From contig JAABTX010000001.1 in NCBI GenBank assembly GCA_011389655.1, forward strand, positions 21,958 to 85,957: DNA of 64,000 nt. Direction: 5' to 3'. The position numbers and the translations under genes are program-made. The stretch is from Thioalkalivibrio sp. (GTDB lineage: Bacteria > Pseudomonadota > Gammaproteobacteria > Ectothiorhodospirales > Ectothiorhodospiraceae). Within the stretch, counting starts at the first letter, position 1. Every line of letters begins with the position of its first letter. This document shows positions 48,572 through 56,699 of the stretch, piece by piece. Below the pieces are notes generated by a model. That model did no database searches and was not told the origin of the DNA. It saw nothing but the letters and a program-made list of their open reading frames with translations.

Positions 48572-50704
48572 TCAAAAGCGTGATGGGTAGTCGTCACGCG
48601 GAATCGTCACCCGGGACAGCGATGGCTCCGCGGAGTCCAGTCCGCGCAATGCCCTGACCAGCAATCCCACGGTGGTGCCGTTGTGCATCAGGGCGGTGGC
48701 CACTGGGGAGAGCCAGCCGAGCGCCGCACCGACCATCACGCCGGTATTGACCCCGATCGCCGCGCGGTAGTTGCTGGCGACGATGGCCATGGTGAGCTGG
48801 GCAACCTCGATCGCCTCGGGCAGCAGATCGAGCCGGTCCTCGAGCAGGACGACATCCGCGGTGGCGCGGGCCAGTTCCGTGCCGCGTGACATTGCGATGC
48901 CGACGTCGGCAGCCACCAATGCGGGGCCGTCGTTGACGCCGTCCCCGACAAACGCGACCCGGCGGCCCTCGGCCCGAAGCTGTTCCAGCACCCGGGCCTT
49001 GTCCTCCGGCACCTGTTCTGCAAAGACCTCGTCAATCCCGAGTTCCCGTGCGAGGGCATCGGCCCGGCGCCGCTGATCGCCGGTGAGCATTACCAGGTGC
49101 CGGATGCCCATGCGTCGAAGGCCGGCGAGCACCGCAGGGGTGTCATCGCGCAGCGTGTCGCGCAGGGCGATCAACCCGACCGCCTCACCCGCCGTGCCCA
49201 CGTACAGCAGGGTCTTGCCCTGTTCCTGGAGGACGGCGATGGCCGCCTCGAAGCCATCGAAGCGCACGCCGTGGTGCTCCTCGAGAAAATGCCGGCTGCC
49301 GATCAGGAGCCGGTCCCCGTTCACCGGACAGGTCATGCCATGGGCGACGAGGTAGTCGACCTCGCCATGGTCGATGTGATTGAGCTTCTCCTCGCGGGCC
49401 TTGCGCACGATCGCCTCCGCGATCGGGTGGCTGGCATGCTCCTCGATGGAGGCCGTTACCGCGAGCAGACGGGCTCGGGACCAGCGGGCCGTGTCCAGTA
49501 CGATCACGTCGCTGACTTCGAGATCGCTGTGTGTCAGCGTGCCCGTCTTGTCGAACACGACGGTATCGATCTCGGCCAGATGTTCGATGGCCTCACCCCC
49601 CTTGAGCAGGATGCCCTTCGAGGCGGCGCGGTAGATGCCGGAACGGAATGCGAGCGGGGTCCCGAGCTTGAGGGCGCAGGAATAATCGACCAGAAAGACC
49701 GATGCCAGGCGCCGCTGGTCGCCGGTCAGCGCGTAGATGAAACCGCCCGTGCCGAGGGTGAGATAAACGCGCTGATCGGCCAGCCGCTCCGCCATGCGCT
49801 GGGTGTCCGAACCCTTTTCCAGCGAGTTTCCGATGAAGCGGGCGATGCGCGCGGTGGTTGTCTCATCGCCCACGTGGCGGGCCTCGATCCGCAGCCGGCC
49901 GTCTTCGATCACGGTGCCGGCGATCACGTGATCCATCAATTCCTTCCGCACGGGGACGGGCTCACCGGTAATGCTGGACTGGTTGATCAGGGCCGTGCCG
50001 TCCAGCACGAGTCCATCCACCGGGATCCGCTCGCCAGGACCGACCTCGACGCGTTCTTCCATCCGGACCTGGTCGTCGGGAACCCGGACCAGCGTACCGC
50101 CCCGCTCGACCCACGCGAGGCCGGGTTCCGGCCGTAGCAGCCGACGCAGCATCCGGTCCGACTGTCGCTCCGTGCGGTGCTCGAGGTAACCGCCGAGCTG
50201 CATCAGGAAGTGGGTGACATTCGCGGTAAAATGCTCGCCCCGTCCGGCCGATAGACCGATCGCGATCGCATCAAGCACCTCCATCTTGATGCCCCGCCGA
50301 ATCAGCGTATCGAGACCCTGCACCAGCGTTCCACCGATGTTTACAAAGGTGAGCAGGCGTCGGACCGGCCAGGGCAGGAACGGCAGCGCGAGCAGTAGAG
50401 CGATGCTCCCGATCAACGGAGCGGCTTCGGCCTCCCGCGTGGGTTCAGCCGCGCCGCTCGGAATCCGTCGGCGGCGGAGCCCCCGAAGGCCGGCAAGGAT
50501 GGCCTCGCGGGTGGCCTCCCGGCCGTCGTAGGCGAAGATCACCGATGCAGCATGGCGATTGATTCTGACCGCCTCGACCCCTCGGATCGATTCCAGCCAC
50601 GTCTCGAGCCAGGAGAAATCGATCAGGGGGTCGGTCAGCAGCGGAAGCCTGAAGCGCAACCGGACGGGCGTTTCATGAATCAGCCGCAGACCGTTTTGCT
50701 GCAA
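48572..50704 (-). CDS. P1B-type heavy-metal ATPase with noncanonical SCA membrane motif (proposed FezB-like)
   Basis: DKTGTLTHS, MLTGDQRRRADAL, VAFVGDGVNDGPALVAADVG, HASHPIAEAI; membrane motif VDYSCALKLGTPLAF in place of CPx; N-term HETPVRLRFRLP and no CxxC. Confidence 0.93.
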   Translation of the reverse strand: MQQNGLRLIHETPVRLRFRLPLLTDPLIDFSWLETWLESIRGVEAVRINRHAASVIFAYDGREATREAILAGLRGLRRRRIPSGAAEPTREAEAAPLIGSIALLLALPFLPWPVRRLLTFVNIGGTLVQGLDTLIRRGIKMEVLDAIAIGLSAGRGEHFTANVTHFLMQLGGYLEHRTERQSDRMLRRLLRPEPGLAWVERGGTLVRVPDDQVRMEERVEVGPGERIPVDGLVLDGTALINQSSITGEPVPVRKELMDHVIAGTVIEDGRLRIEARHVGDETTTARIARFIGNSLEKGSDTQRMAERLADQRVYLTLGTGGFIYALTGDQRRLASVFLVDYSCALKLGTPLAFRSGIYRAASKGILLKGGEAIEHLAEIDTVVFDKTGTLTHSDLEVSDVIVLDTARWSRARLLAVTASIEEHASHPIAEAIVRKAREEKLNHIDHGEVDYLVAHGMTCPVNGDRLLIGSRHFLEEHHGVRFDGFEAAIAVLQEQGKTLLYVGTAGEAVGLIALRDTLRDDTPAVLAGLRRMGIRHLVMLTGDQRRRADALARELGIDEVFAEQVPEDKARVLEQLRAEGRRVAFVGDGVNDGPALVAADVGIAMSRGTELARATADVVLLEDRLDLLPEAIEVAQLTMAIVASNYRAAIGVNTGVMVGAALGWLSPVATALMHNGTTVGLLVRALRGLDSAEPSLSRVTIPRDDYPSRF

Positions 50705-50707
50705 CGT

Positions 50708-51046
50708 CTAATCCTCGTCATCCGGTGCCTGCGCGGTATGCAGTTCCGCCTCCGCGTCACGGAAGCGCTCCTTCATCTCTTCGACCCCGCCCTGAACCAT
50801 GGACCAGGCCCGAACCGCCGCCTTGATCGCATTGTGCTGAACGGTCTCATTGGTCAGCAGGTAGGCCGCCAGTGCCCCGACGAGTGCACCCTTCAGGAAG
50901 CGGGGATTGGTCAGGTGGCCACCGCCAGTGGGCGCCGCCGGCTGTGCAGGCGGAGGGGGATACCCGGGCCCCCAGGGGAATTGGCCGTGCGGGTAGCCCG
51001 GCGCATGACCGGTGGGCGGGTAGCCGTGTCCATAGGGGTTAGGCAT
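50708..51046 (-). CDS. Small Gly/Pro/Tyr-rich membrane-anchored protein (paralogous anchor with 51404-52051)
   Basis: MPNPYGHGYPPTGHAPGYPHGQFPWGPGYPPPP... FLKGALVGALAAYLLTNETVQHNAIKAAV. Confidence 0.75.
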   Translation of the reverse strand: MPNPYGHGYPPTGHAPGYPHGQFPWGPGYPPPPAQPAAPTGGGHLTNPRFLKGALVGALAAYLLTNETVQHNAIKAAVRAWSMVQGGVEEMKERFRDAEAELHTAQAPDDED

Positions 51047-51407
51047 CTGCGGGCTCCTTGCTTGGACGGGTCAGGGTGTACATCACGGCGGTGCCTGTGG
51101 CGAGGGTCGCCGCGAGCGCCAGGATACGGTTCGGGCCGGCCATGCGACCGGCCGCTGTCGCAGCGGCGGTGGCAATGCCGGCGTGGAGGCCGGCCTGGGC
51201 GGTATTGCGCAGGGCCGTCTGCCAGGAGCTCTCCTCCCGTTGCATCCGGTGCAGATTCACCGCGGCGGCGCCGGCGGTACCCACGATCGCCCCCGTCTTT
51301 CCCGCCGCGAGCAGCGTGTGCCATTCGGATGGGTGTGCCCGGGTGTACGGATCCAATGGCGTGTGCCGTCCGCCGTAGGACGGGTTCGGTGCCAGATGAT
51401 GGTTCAT
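51039..51407 (-). CDS. Small Ala-rich membrane protein
   Basis: MNHHLAPNPSYGGRHTPLDPY... AGKTGAIVGTAGAAAVNLHRMQ...AGPNRILALAATLATGTAVMYTLTRP; ATGA coupling to the upstream gene. Confidence 0.7.
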   Translation of the reverse strand: MNHHLAPNPSYGGRHTPLDPYTRAHPSEWHTLLAAGKTGAIVGTAGAAAVNLHRMQREESSWQTALRNTAQAGLHAGIATAAATAAGRMAGPNRILALAATLATGTAVMYTLTRPSKEPADA

Positions 51408-52051
51408 CGGGGGAAGTCCTCCGGTTGTGCCTGTGAACTGACTTCGGTGTTCGACGACTCGCCCGCGGTATCGGCATCGGTTTCCTGCCCGGTCCCGGCC
51501 AGGTTGTCCATCCCGGATTTCACGGCCTCGGCCGTCTTCGTGGCGCCGCCGACCAGCGCGTCGCGCAGGTTTTCGTTGGTGAGCAGCATCACTACGGCAG
51601 CGCCAACCATCGCCCCCTTCCAGAACTCTCCGTCGTCGAATCCGAAAAGGTCCTTGAGCATGCCGAGTCCGGCCTGATCGGCAAGACCGCCCATTGCGGC
51701 ACCAAGGCCCGACGATTCGGCACCCGGCGGGGCGGTGCCGGGTGCGGGTCCGGGCGCACCGTGTCCGAAAGGTGCGCCTCCGTATCCGGGTGGACCGTAT
51801 GGGCCGTATCCGTAGGGGGGTGAGCCGGGGCCGTAACCGGGTGGGGGGTACGCTGGCCAGGCAGCGCCTCCGGCCCAGCCCATCGCGGGGTGATGCGGCC
51901 AGGGCCCGATCGCGGCGGGCCCGTCGCCCGGCATTGGGCCCGCGCCCTGGGCTGGACCGGGATGTCCGTTCGGTGGAGTCGTGGCGCCGGCACTGGGGTC
52001 GGCGCCAGGGGCCGCACCGGCGTTTTGCCACGCGTGCTCGGGAGTATTCAT
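51404..52051 (-). CDS. Gly/Pro/Tyr-rich low-complexity protein with single membrane anchor
   Basis: PAYPPPGYGPGSPPYGYGPYGPPGYGGAPFGHGAPGP... then FWKGAMVGAAVVMLLTNENLRDALVGGATK. Confidence 0.75.
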   Translation of the reverse strand: MNTPEHAWQNAGAAPGADPSAGATTPPNGHPGPAQGAGPMPGDGPAAIGPWPHHPAMGWAGGAAWPAYPPPGYGPGSPPYGYGPYGPPGYGGAPFGHGAPGPAPGTAPPGAESSGLGAAMGGLADQAGLGMLKDLFGFDDGEFWKGAMVGAAVVMLLTNENLRDALVGGATKTAEAVKSGMDNLAGTGQETDADTAGESSNTEVSSQAQPEDFPR

Positions 52052-52428
52052 GTGGGCTCCTTGTTGGATGGGGTATCGAGCTCCCTAAACGGGGCATCGC
52101 GGGATCGGGCGGGCAGGGCCTGCTCGAGGAGTGCCTGCAGACCCCTTTGAGCATCATCGCGATCGCCTTTCAGCATGAGTTCCCAGGTGCCGGGGGTGAT
52201 GTGCCCGGCCGCGTATTCGATGATGATCGACCCCGCAGCGGGATTGATCCGCATACCGCGGATGCCACGAAGGGAGCGCAGTTCCTCGGTTACGCGGTTT
52301 CGGGCCACGCGATCGAGGTGCGACAGGAATGAGGGGGCGATCCGCAGACGGATCCGGCCGGGGACATGGTGGACGATCTGCACGTGGCCGCGCAGTTCCA
52401 GCAGGGTGTTGAGGTCGGGAGACGTCAC
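52048..52428 (-). CDS. Small HMA_2-like protein with HHVPGRIRLRI motif (start uncertain; ORF open to 52581)
   Basis: LRGHVQIVHHVPGRIRLRIAPSFLSHLDRVARNRVTEELRSLRGIRGMRINPAAGSIIIEY. Confidence 0.75.
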   Translation of the reverse strand: MTSPDLNTLLELRGHVQIVHHVPGRIRLRIAPSFLSHLDRVARNRVTEELRSLRGIRGMRINPAAGSIIIEYAAGHITPGTWELMLKGDRDDAQRGLQALLEQALPARSRDAPFRELDTPSNKEPT

Positions 52429-52640
52429 CGAAGCCACCGCCGAGTGATCGCGCCGCCGAGATCGGAGTCTCGACCCGATCGGGTTCGGGCATCGCGTTCT
52501 CTGATCGGGCGTCGGCGCCCTTTCAGACCGGGGTGGGGCGAGTAGTTCTGCATGTCCAGCTGCCTTGCATAGCCGCATCAAGGGGTAGATGGCTGGCTCG
52601 CGAACCTGAGGCGAAGGCCCCCGGGCAGGCTGGCTGGCTG

Positions 52641-52663
52641 TCGGCTCCGGATTCCGGAGCCGA
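52641..52663. repeat. Perfect hairpin TCGGCTCCGG-ATT-CCGGAGCCGA
   Basis: 10-bp perfect stem, 3-nt loop, upstream of the minus-strand ATPase operon. Confidence 0.7.
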
Positions 52664-53072
52664 GATCCTGAGGATAGGAGAAATGGCGAGGTGTGGGCAA
52701 GATGGAGATGCCTCGCAGGCGCGTTCGCAAGTGGACATCCGAACGGCGTATCCCCCCCCGTGCGATTTTCGGATGCCCCCGGGGCAGGGCAAGTGAACGA
52801 CCGTGCCTCGCGTCAGCCTCCGCGTTCGTTTCAGACCCTTCAGAAATCCCGGTTCCTGCCGAATCCCAAGAGCAAGAGAGCCTTGCCCTGGGGTTGCCCT
52901 GGCGCGCAAGCGGGCCTGGCAGGCATCTCTCCGTGGCTTGGTCGAGATCCGCCGGCGCTGATGCGGGTACCCTGCTAGGTTCTTCGAGGATACAATAGAA
53001 ATACCAGGTAACCTGCTGGTTTAACAGCGCAGTCACATTCGTGGAGGCTGCCGGAATGTCGCGGATCAGGGT

Positions 53073-54626
53073 GTGAAGAGGACGCTGTATCTGCTCGTGT
53101 TTTACCTCGGCCTGGCGGCCGCACCCCTGCCTGGGGCGGCGCCGGTGCCGGGCGTTCCCGACGTTCCCGACGTTGGTTCTCCTGCGAACTCCGGATTGCC
53201 GGAACCCCGCACGGAGGGGCTGCCGCCCCCGGGGCAAGTCGCGTTGCCGAAGGCGGCCGCCGCATCGGACGAGGCCCCCAGGCATGCCCGCCTGGGTGTG
53301 CAGAAACTCGCCTACCAGAGCCTGATCCACCGGGACCGGGATCGCCCCGGGGCGGTCGCGGAGTGGCGGCCCGCGCAAGGGACGGATGTGCGCGGGTTTG
53401 TCTTTCACCCGAAGATGCATGAGATCTCGGGGAACGCAGTGCAGGAGTCCGACCTGGAGCACCAGCTGCTCGGCGTCGTGGCCGCGCACGCGGTCCCTGT
53501 TGGAGGCAGCGGCAAGTTGAAACTGACCGGTGGCTGGGTCGCCGGTAACGAGGTGGCGGAGCGGTCGGATACCGGTGCGGAGGCGTTGAGCAGGAGCGCC
53601 TGGTCACTCGGTGCGGATGCCAGCCTGCTGGATACCCGGCTTCGGGTCTCGATCGAGCGGGCGGGTTCGGAACGGATCGAGGGCAGGGCGGGGTCCATGG
53701 TGGACCGGCGGGCGGCCGCCCGCCGGTTCGGGGCCGAGTGGAGGCCGAGTGCGTCCGGGGGGACGCAGTGGCATGCCGGCGCCGAATACAGCTGGGTGGG
53801 ACCGGAGTTCGACAGCGCTGCGAATACTGACGTCAAGACCGACCGGGAACGCCTGCTGGCCGAGGGGGGGCTCGAGATCGACGAGTGGCAGATTCACCTT
53901 TCAGCGAGCCGCGAACGTGATGATGTAATCGGTGATCGATCCGGGGCCGCGGAGCAGAAGGAGCGCTACCGGCTCAGGACCACATGGACGCCGCCGGAGA
54001 TCGGCTCCGGCTGGTGGCGGGGCCGCCCCCGCGTCCGCATGCACGCCGAGTCCGGCCGGAATGAACGGCTGCGGGTGGCAGAGAGCGGGTTGGCCGCGGC
54101 GGCCTACCGGCGCCTGCAACTGGAGTCCGATTTCAGTACGGACGCCGGCCGCTGGGGCGTGAGGGCCAGCCGGGGCCAGACACCGGGAGCGATCGACGCC
54201 GGGCGAGAGGCGGGGCTCGATACCGCACAGCTCGAGCTGTATCGGGACCAGCGTGGCCTCCGGGCCTTCCCGGTGAGGGCGCAGCTCGAGTGGCGTCAGC
54301 GCACGGACCGGTGGACAGGCACGACACAGGAGCGCTGGGAGGCGAGACTCGGTTCACGCACGCTGGTGCTGCACGATCGCGTTGATGCGGACTTCGACCT
54401 GCGGTATCGGCACCAGGGTCGTTCCGGTGCCGGGGTCGGGGAGACCGACCTGCAGCTCGGAGGCCGCATCGCCTGGATCCTGGACCACCCGACCGCGAAC
54501 CGCGGTGGGCTCGCCCTTACCCTCGATGCGGAGTTCGCTGACCGAAGCGCAGTCTCGGGAAGCGAAGACGACGACTACCGCGTGTTGCTCACGCTCTCCG
54601 GGAATAATCCGCTCGCCGACTGGTGA
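53073..54626 (+). CDS. Secreted, probable outer-membrane beta-barrel-like protein of unknown function
   Basis: Signal peptide MKRTLYLLVFYLGLAAAPLPGAAP; alternating amphipathic strands (LRVSIERAGSERIEG, RFGAEWRPSASGGTQWHAGAEYSW, LTLDAEFADRS). Confidence 0.6.
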   Translation: MKRTLYLLVFYLGLAAAPLPGAAPVPGVPDVPDVGSPANSGLPEPRTEGLPPPGQVALPKAAAASDEAPRHARLGVQKLAYQSLIHRDRDRPGAVAEWRPAQGTDVRGFVFHPKMHEISGNAVQESDLEHQLLGVVAAHAVPVGGSGKLKLTGGWVAGNEVAERSDTGAEALSRSAWSLGADASLLDTRLRVSIERAGSERIEGRAGSMVDRRAAARRFGAEWRPSASGGTQWHAGAEYSWVGPEFDSAANTDVKTDRERLLAEGGLEIDEWQIHLSASRERDDVIGDRSGAAEQKERYRLRTTWTPPEIGSGWWRGRPRVRMHAESGRNERLRVAESGLAAAAYRRLQLESDFSTDAGRWGVRASRGQTPGAIDAGREAGLDTAQLELYRDQRGLRAFPVRAQLEWRQRTDRWTGTTQERWEARLGSRTLVLHDRVDADFDLRYRHQGRSGAGVGETDLQLGGRIAWILDHPTANRGGLALTLDAEFADRSAVSGSEDDDYRVLLTLSGNNPLADW

Positions 54627-54731
54627 CCGGGCGCTGGGTCGCTGTTGCTGGAGGAGGGCAGATCTCTGGGGATCTTGCCCGGCGCTGGAATCGCCGAGCG
54701 GGCGCGTTTCCTGCACGGGGCAGGGTGGGCG

Positions 54732-54824
54732 TGCAGGAGCGTGCCTTGCACGCGAATCGGCGTCGGGTTTAACCCCGGGTCCTTGCCGCGCTTGCGGCGC
54801 ATTCGCGAGCAGGCTCGCTCCTAC
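54732..54824. repeat. REP doublet (REPIN-like): TGCAGGAGCGTGCCTTGCACGCGAAT and inverted ATTCGCGAGCAGGCTCGCTCCTAC
   Basis: Two oppositely oriented palindromic units (54732-54757 and 54801-54824), each GTAGGAGCGnGC..GCnCGCGAA type. Confidence 0.75.
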
Positions 54825-54835
54825 AGGGGGCGGGA

Positions 54836-55315
54836 TTATTCTCCGTCGCGAACCAGTCGAACCTCGAAGCGCTGGCGCTTGTGGCGCCAGTTGCTGAAGC
54901 CGTTGGCGAAGTGGACCGTCCAGGCGTAGAAGGCGTCGTAGGCGGCCTCCGAGCTCGACCAGAAGTTGGACGGAGGGGTATTGGGGAAGGCCTCCGGATC
55001 GATCGCGGGATTGAAGACCCGGAACTCGACCAGCGTCTGCAGCTCCTCCACGGTGGGCAGGCGCCATTCGCCATTCTCCGGAAGGTCAGCGTCCAGCGCA
55101 TTGGCCTGGTCCCAGGTAAAGCGGTTCGCCCGTCCGGCGCAGTGGCCATCCACCAGCGTCTGGCCGACGCTGCAGCGCTCCCAGTACAGACCCGTCTGCG
55201 AATCGAACACCACGGCGCCATCTTCCTCGATCTGGTAGCGCGAATCCGCCGGTTCCGCGGACACGGTCGTGTGGCCCGCCAGCATCAGTACGACACCCGC
55301 GATCAGAACCTTCAT
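54836..55315 (-). CDS. DUF1566 (Lcl C-terminal) domain secreted protein
   Basis: Signal peptide MKVLIAGVVLMLAGHTTVSA; DSQTGLYWERCSVGQ...TWDQANALDADLPENGEWRLPTVEELQTLVEF...NFWSSSEAAYDAFYAWTVHF. Confidence 0.85.
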   Translation of the reverse strand: MKVLIAGVVLMLAGHTTVSAEPADSRYQIEEDGAVVFDSQTGLYWERCSVGQTLVDGHCAGRANRFTWDQANALDADLPENGEWRLPTVEELQTLVEFRVFNPAIDPEAFPNTPPSNFWSSSEAAYDAFYAWTVHFANGFSNWRHKRQRFEVRLVRDGE

Positions 55316-55507
55316 TACTGCCTCCTCTCCTGTTGTGATGAATGCCGACTGATCAGATCCGAACGGCAGACGGTCCTGCCCGCACCCAGGGAACCGTGCG
55401 GCGCAGAACAGATGATGAGCATAGCAAAAGCGGCTCTCGGTCGTGGCCAGCCAGTGCGCGATGCGGAAGGCCGGGTGGCTCCGGCGCGTCCCTCCTGGCA
55501 CGACAGC

Positions 55508-55574
55508 GTAGGACCGGCTTCCAGCCGCGATGCCCTTGGGGTGCGCGGGGATCGCGGCTGGAAGCCGCTCCTAC
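55508..55574. repeat. Inverted REP pair: GTAGGACCGGCTTCCAGCCGCGAT ... ATCGCGGCTGGAAGCCGCTCCTAC
   Basis: 55508-55531 and 55551-55574 are near-perfect reverse complements; same family as the 20.4-kb array. Confidence 0.85.
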
Positions 55575-55624
55575 GGTGTTGTGATTGCGCGGGTGTTCGC
55601 CAATGGTGGCGCAGCAGTGGGCCG

Positions 55625-56638
55625 CTAGTTCGTCAGGGAATGCTGGAAATCCTGCAGCATCTGATCGATCTGTGTGCGAATGCGTGCCTCATCCTTGATG
55701 GCGAAGTCGAGGAAGGTCTGGGCCACCGTGGACAGGACCTTGCGTCGTGGATGCACGATGTTCCACTGACGCACGATGGGAAACTGCGCGACGTCGAGAA
55801 GGCCAATGGGACCGCAGGTCCCTTCGGAACTGAGGGTGTGCAGTGACAGGACCGCGATGCCGAGGCCCCCGATCACCGCCTGCTTGATGGCCTCGTTGCT
55901 GCCGAGCTCCATGCGGATCTTCGGCTCGATGCCGTGGCGGTCGAAGAGCTTCCGTGTCGCCTCCCGGATACCGGATCCGGGTTCGCGCATCAGGAAATAC
56001 TCGCGGGCCAGCCGCTGAAGCGGTATGTTGCGGCGTCCGATCAGCGGGTGATCGCGCCGGGCCATGACTACGAGCGGATTCGGCGCGAAGGGATAGACGG
56101 CAACGTCGGTTAATTGATCAGGAACGTGACCGATTATGTAGAGATCGTCGTCGTTATTCGCAAGTCGCGCCAGCACTCGGTCATAATTGCTCACCTCCAG
56201 CGAAAGCTCGACCTCGGGATACCGGCGGGCGAACTGCCCCAGGATGCTCGGTGCCAGGTACTGCGCGGTGGTGATGGCGGCCAGGCGCAGGCGGCCGCGC
56301 TTCAGGCCGTGCAACTCGGCAAGCTTCATCTCGAGATTGCTGAGGGACCCCAGGATCTCCCGGCAGGCCTCGTACAGCACGTGACCGACCTCGGTGGGAT
56401 AGACCTTGCGGCCGACATGCTCGAACAGCGGCATGCCAAGTGCATCGGAGAGCTTCTTGATCTGGATCGAGACCGTGGGCTGGGTCAGGAACAGCTCCTC
56501 GGCGGCCTGCGTGAAACTGCCCAGTCTCACGATCGCCTCGAATACCTGCAGCTGGCGCAGCGTTGCGTGGCGGATCAGGTGGCCCGGCAGTTCCGACTTC
56601 AGCATCACCTGGCGCCCGGTCGCCTCGCGGGCACTCAT
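55625..56638 (-). CDS. cbbR: LysR-family regulator, CbbR-like
   Basis: RHATLRQLQVFEAIVRLGSFTQAAEELFLTQPTVSIQIKKLSDALGMPLFEHVGRKVYPTEVG; carboxysome locus context. Confidence 0.88.
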   Translation of the reverse strand: MSAREATGRQVMLKSELPGHLIRHATLRQLQVFEAIVRLGSFTQAAEELFLTQPTVSIQIKKLSDALGMPLFEHVGRKVYPTEVGHVLYEACREILGSLSNLEMKLAELHGLKRGRLRLAAITTAQYLAPSILGQFARRYPEVELSLEVSNYDRVLARLANNDDDLYIIGHVPDQLTDVAVYPFAPNPLVVMARRDHPLIGRRNIPLQRLAREYFLMREPGSGIREATRKLFDRHGIEPKIRMELGSNEAIKQAVIGGLGIAVLSLHTLSSEGTCGPIGLLDVAQFPIVRQWNIVHPRRKVLSTVAQTFLDFAIKDEARIRTQIDQMLQDFQHSLTN

Positions 56639-56699
56639 GCGGTCTCCGGTGCCGGGGGCAGGCGCGGATCCGGGCTGGCCGGAGCCGGCCGATTCGCGC

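Noticed and set aside
49097-50137. 346-aa plus-strand ORF opposite the P-type ATPase
   Set aside because: Shadow ORF; the minus strand contains DKTGT, GDGVND and other ATPase motifs.
48572-52581. Magnetosome-type (mam/mms) locus
   Set aside because: No MamA/B/E/K/M/O-like genes; the P1B ATPase plus GR-x-R HMA proteins fit a ferrosome-type locus better.
52578-53489. 303-aa minus-strand ORF upstream of the ATPase operon
   Set aside because: No recognisable motif; overlaps the signal peptide of the better-supported plus-strand barrel-like gene.
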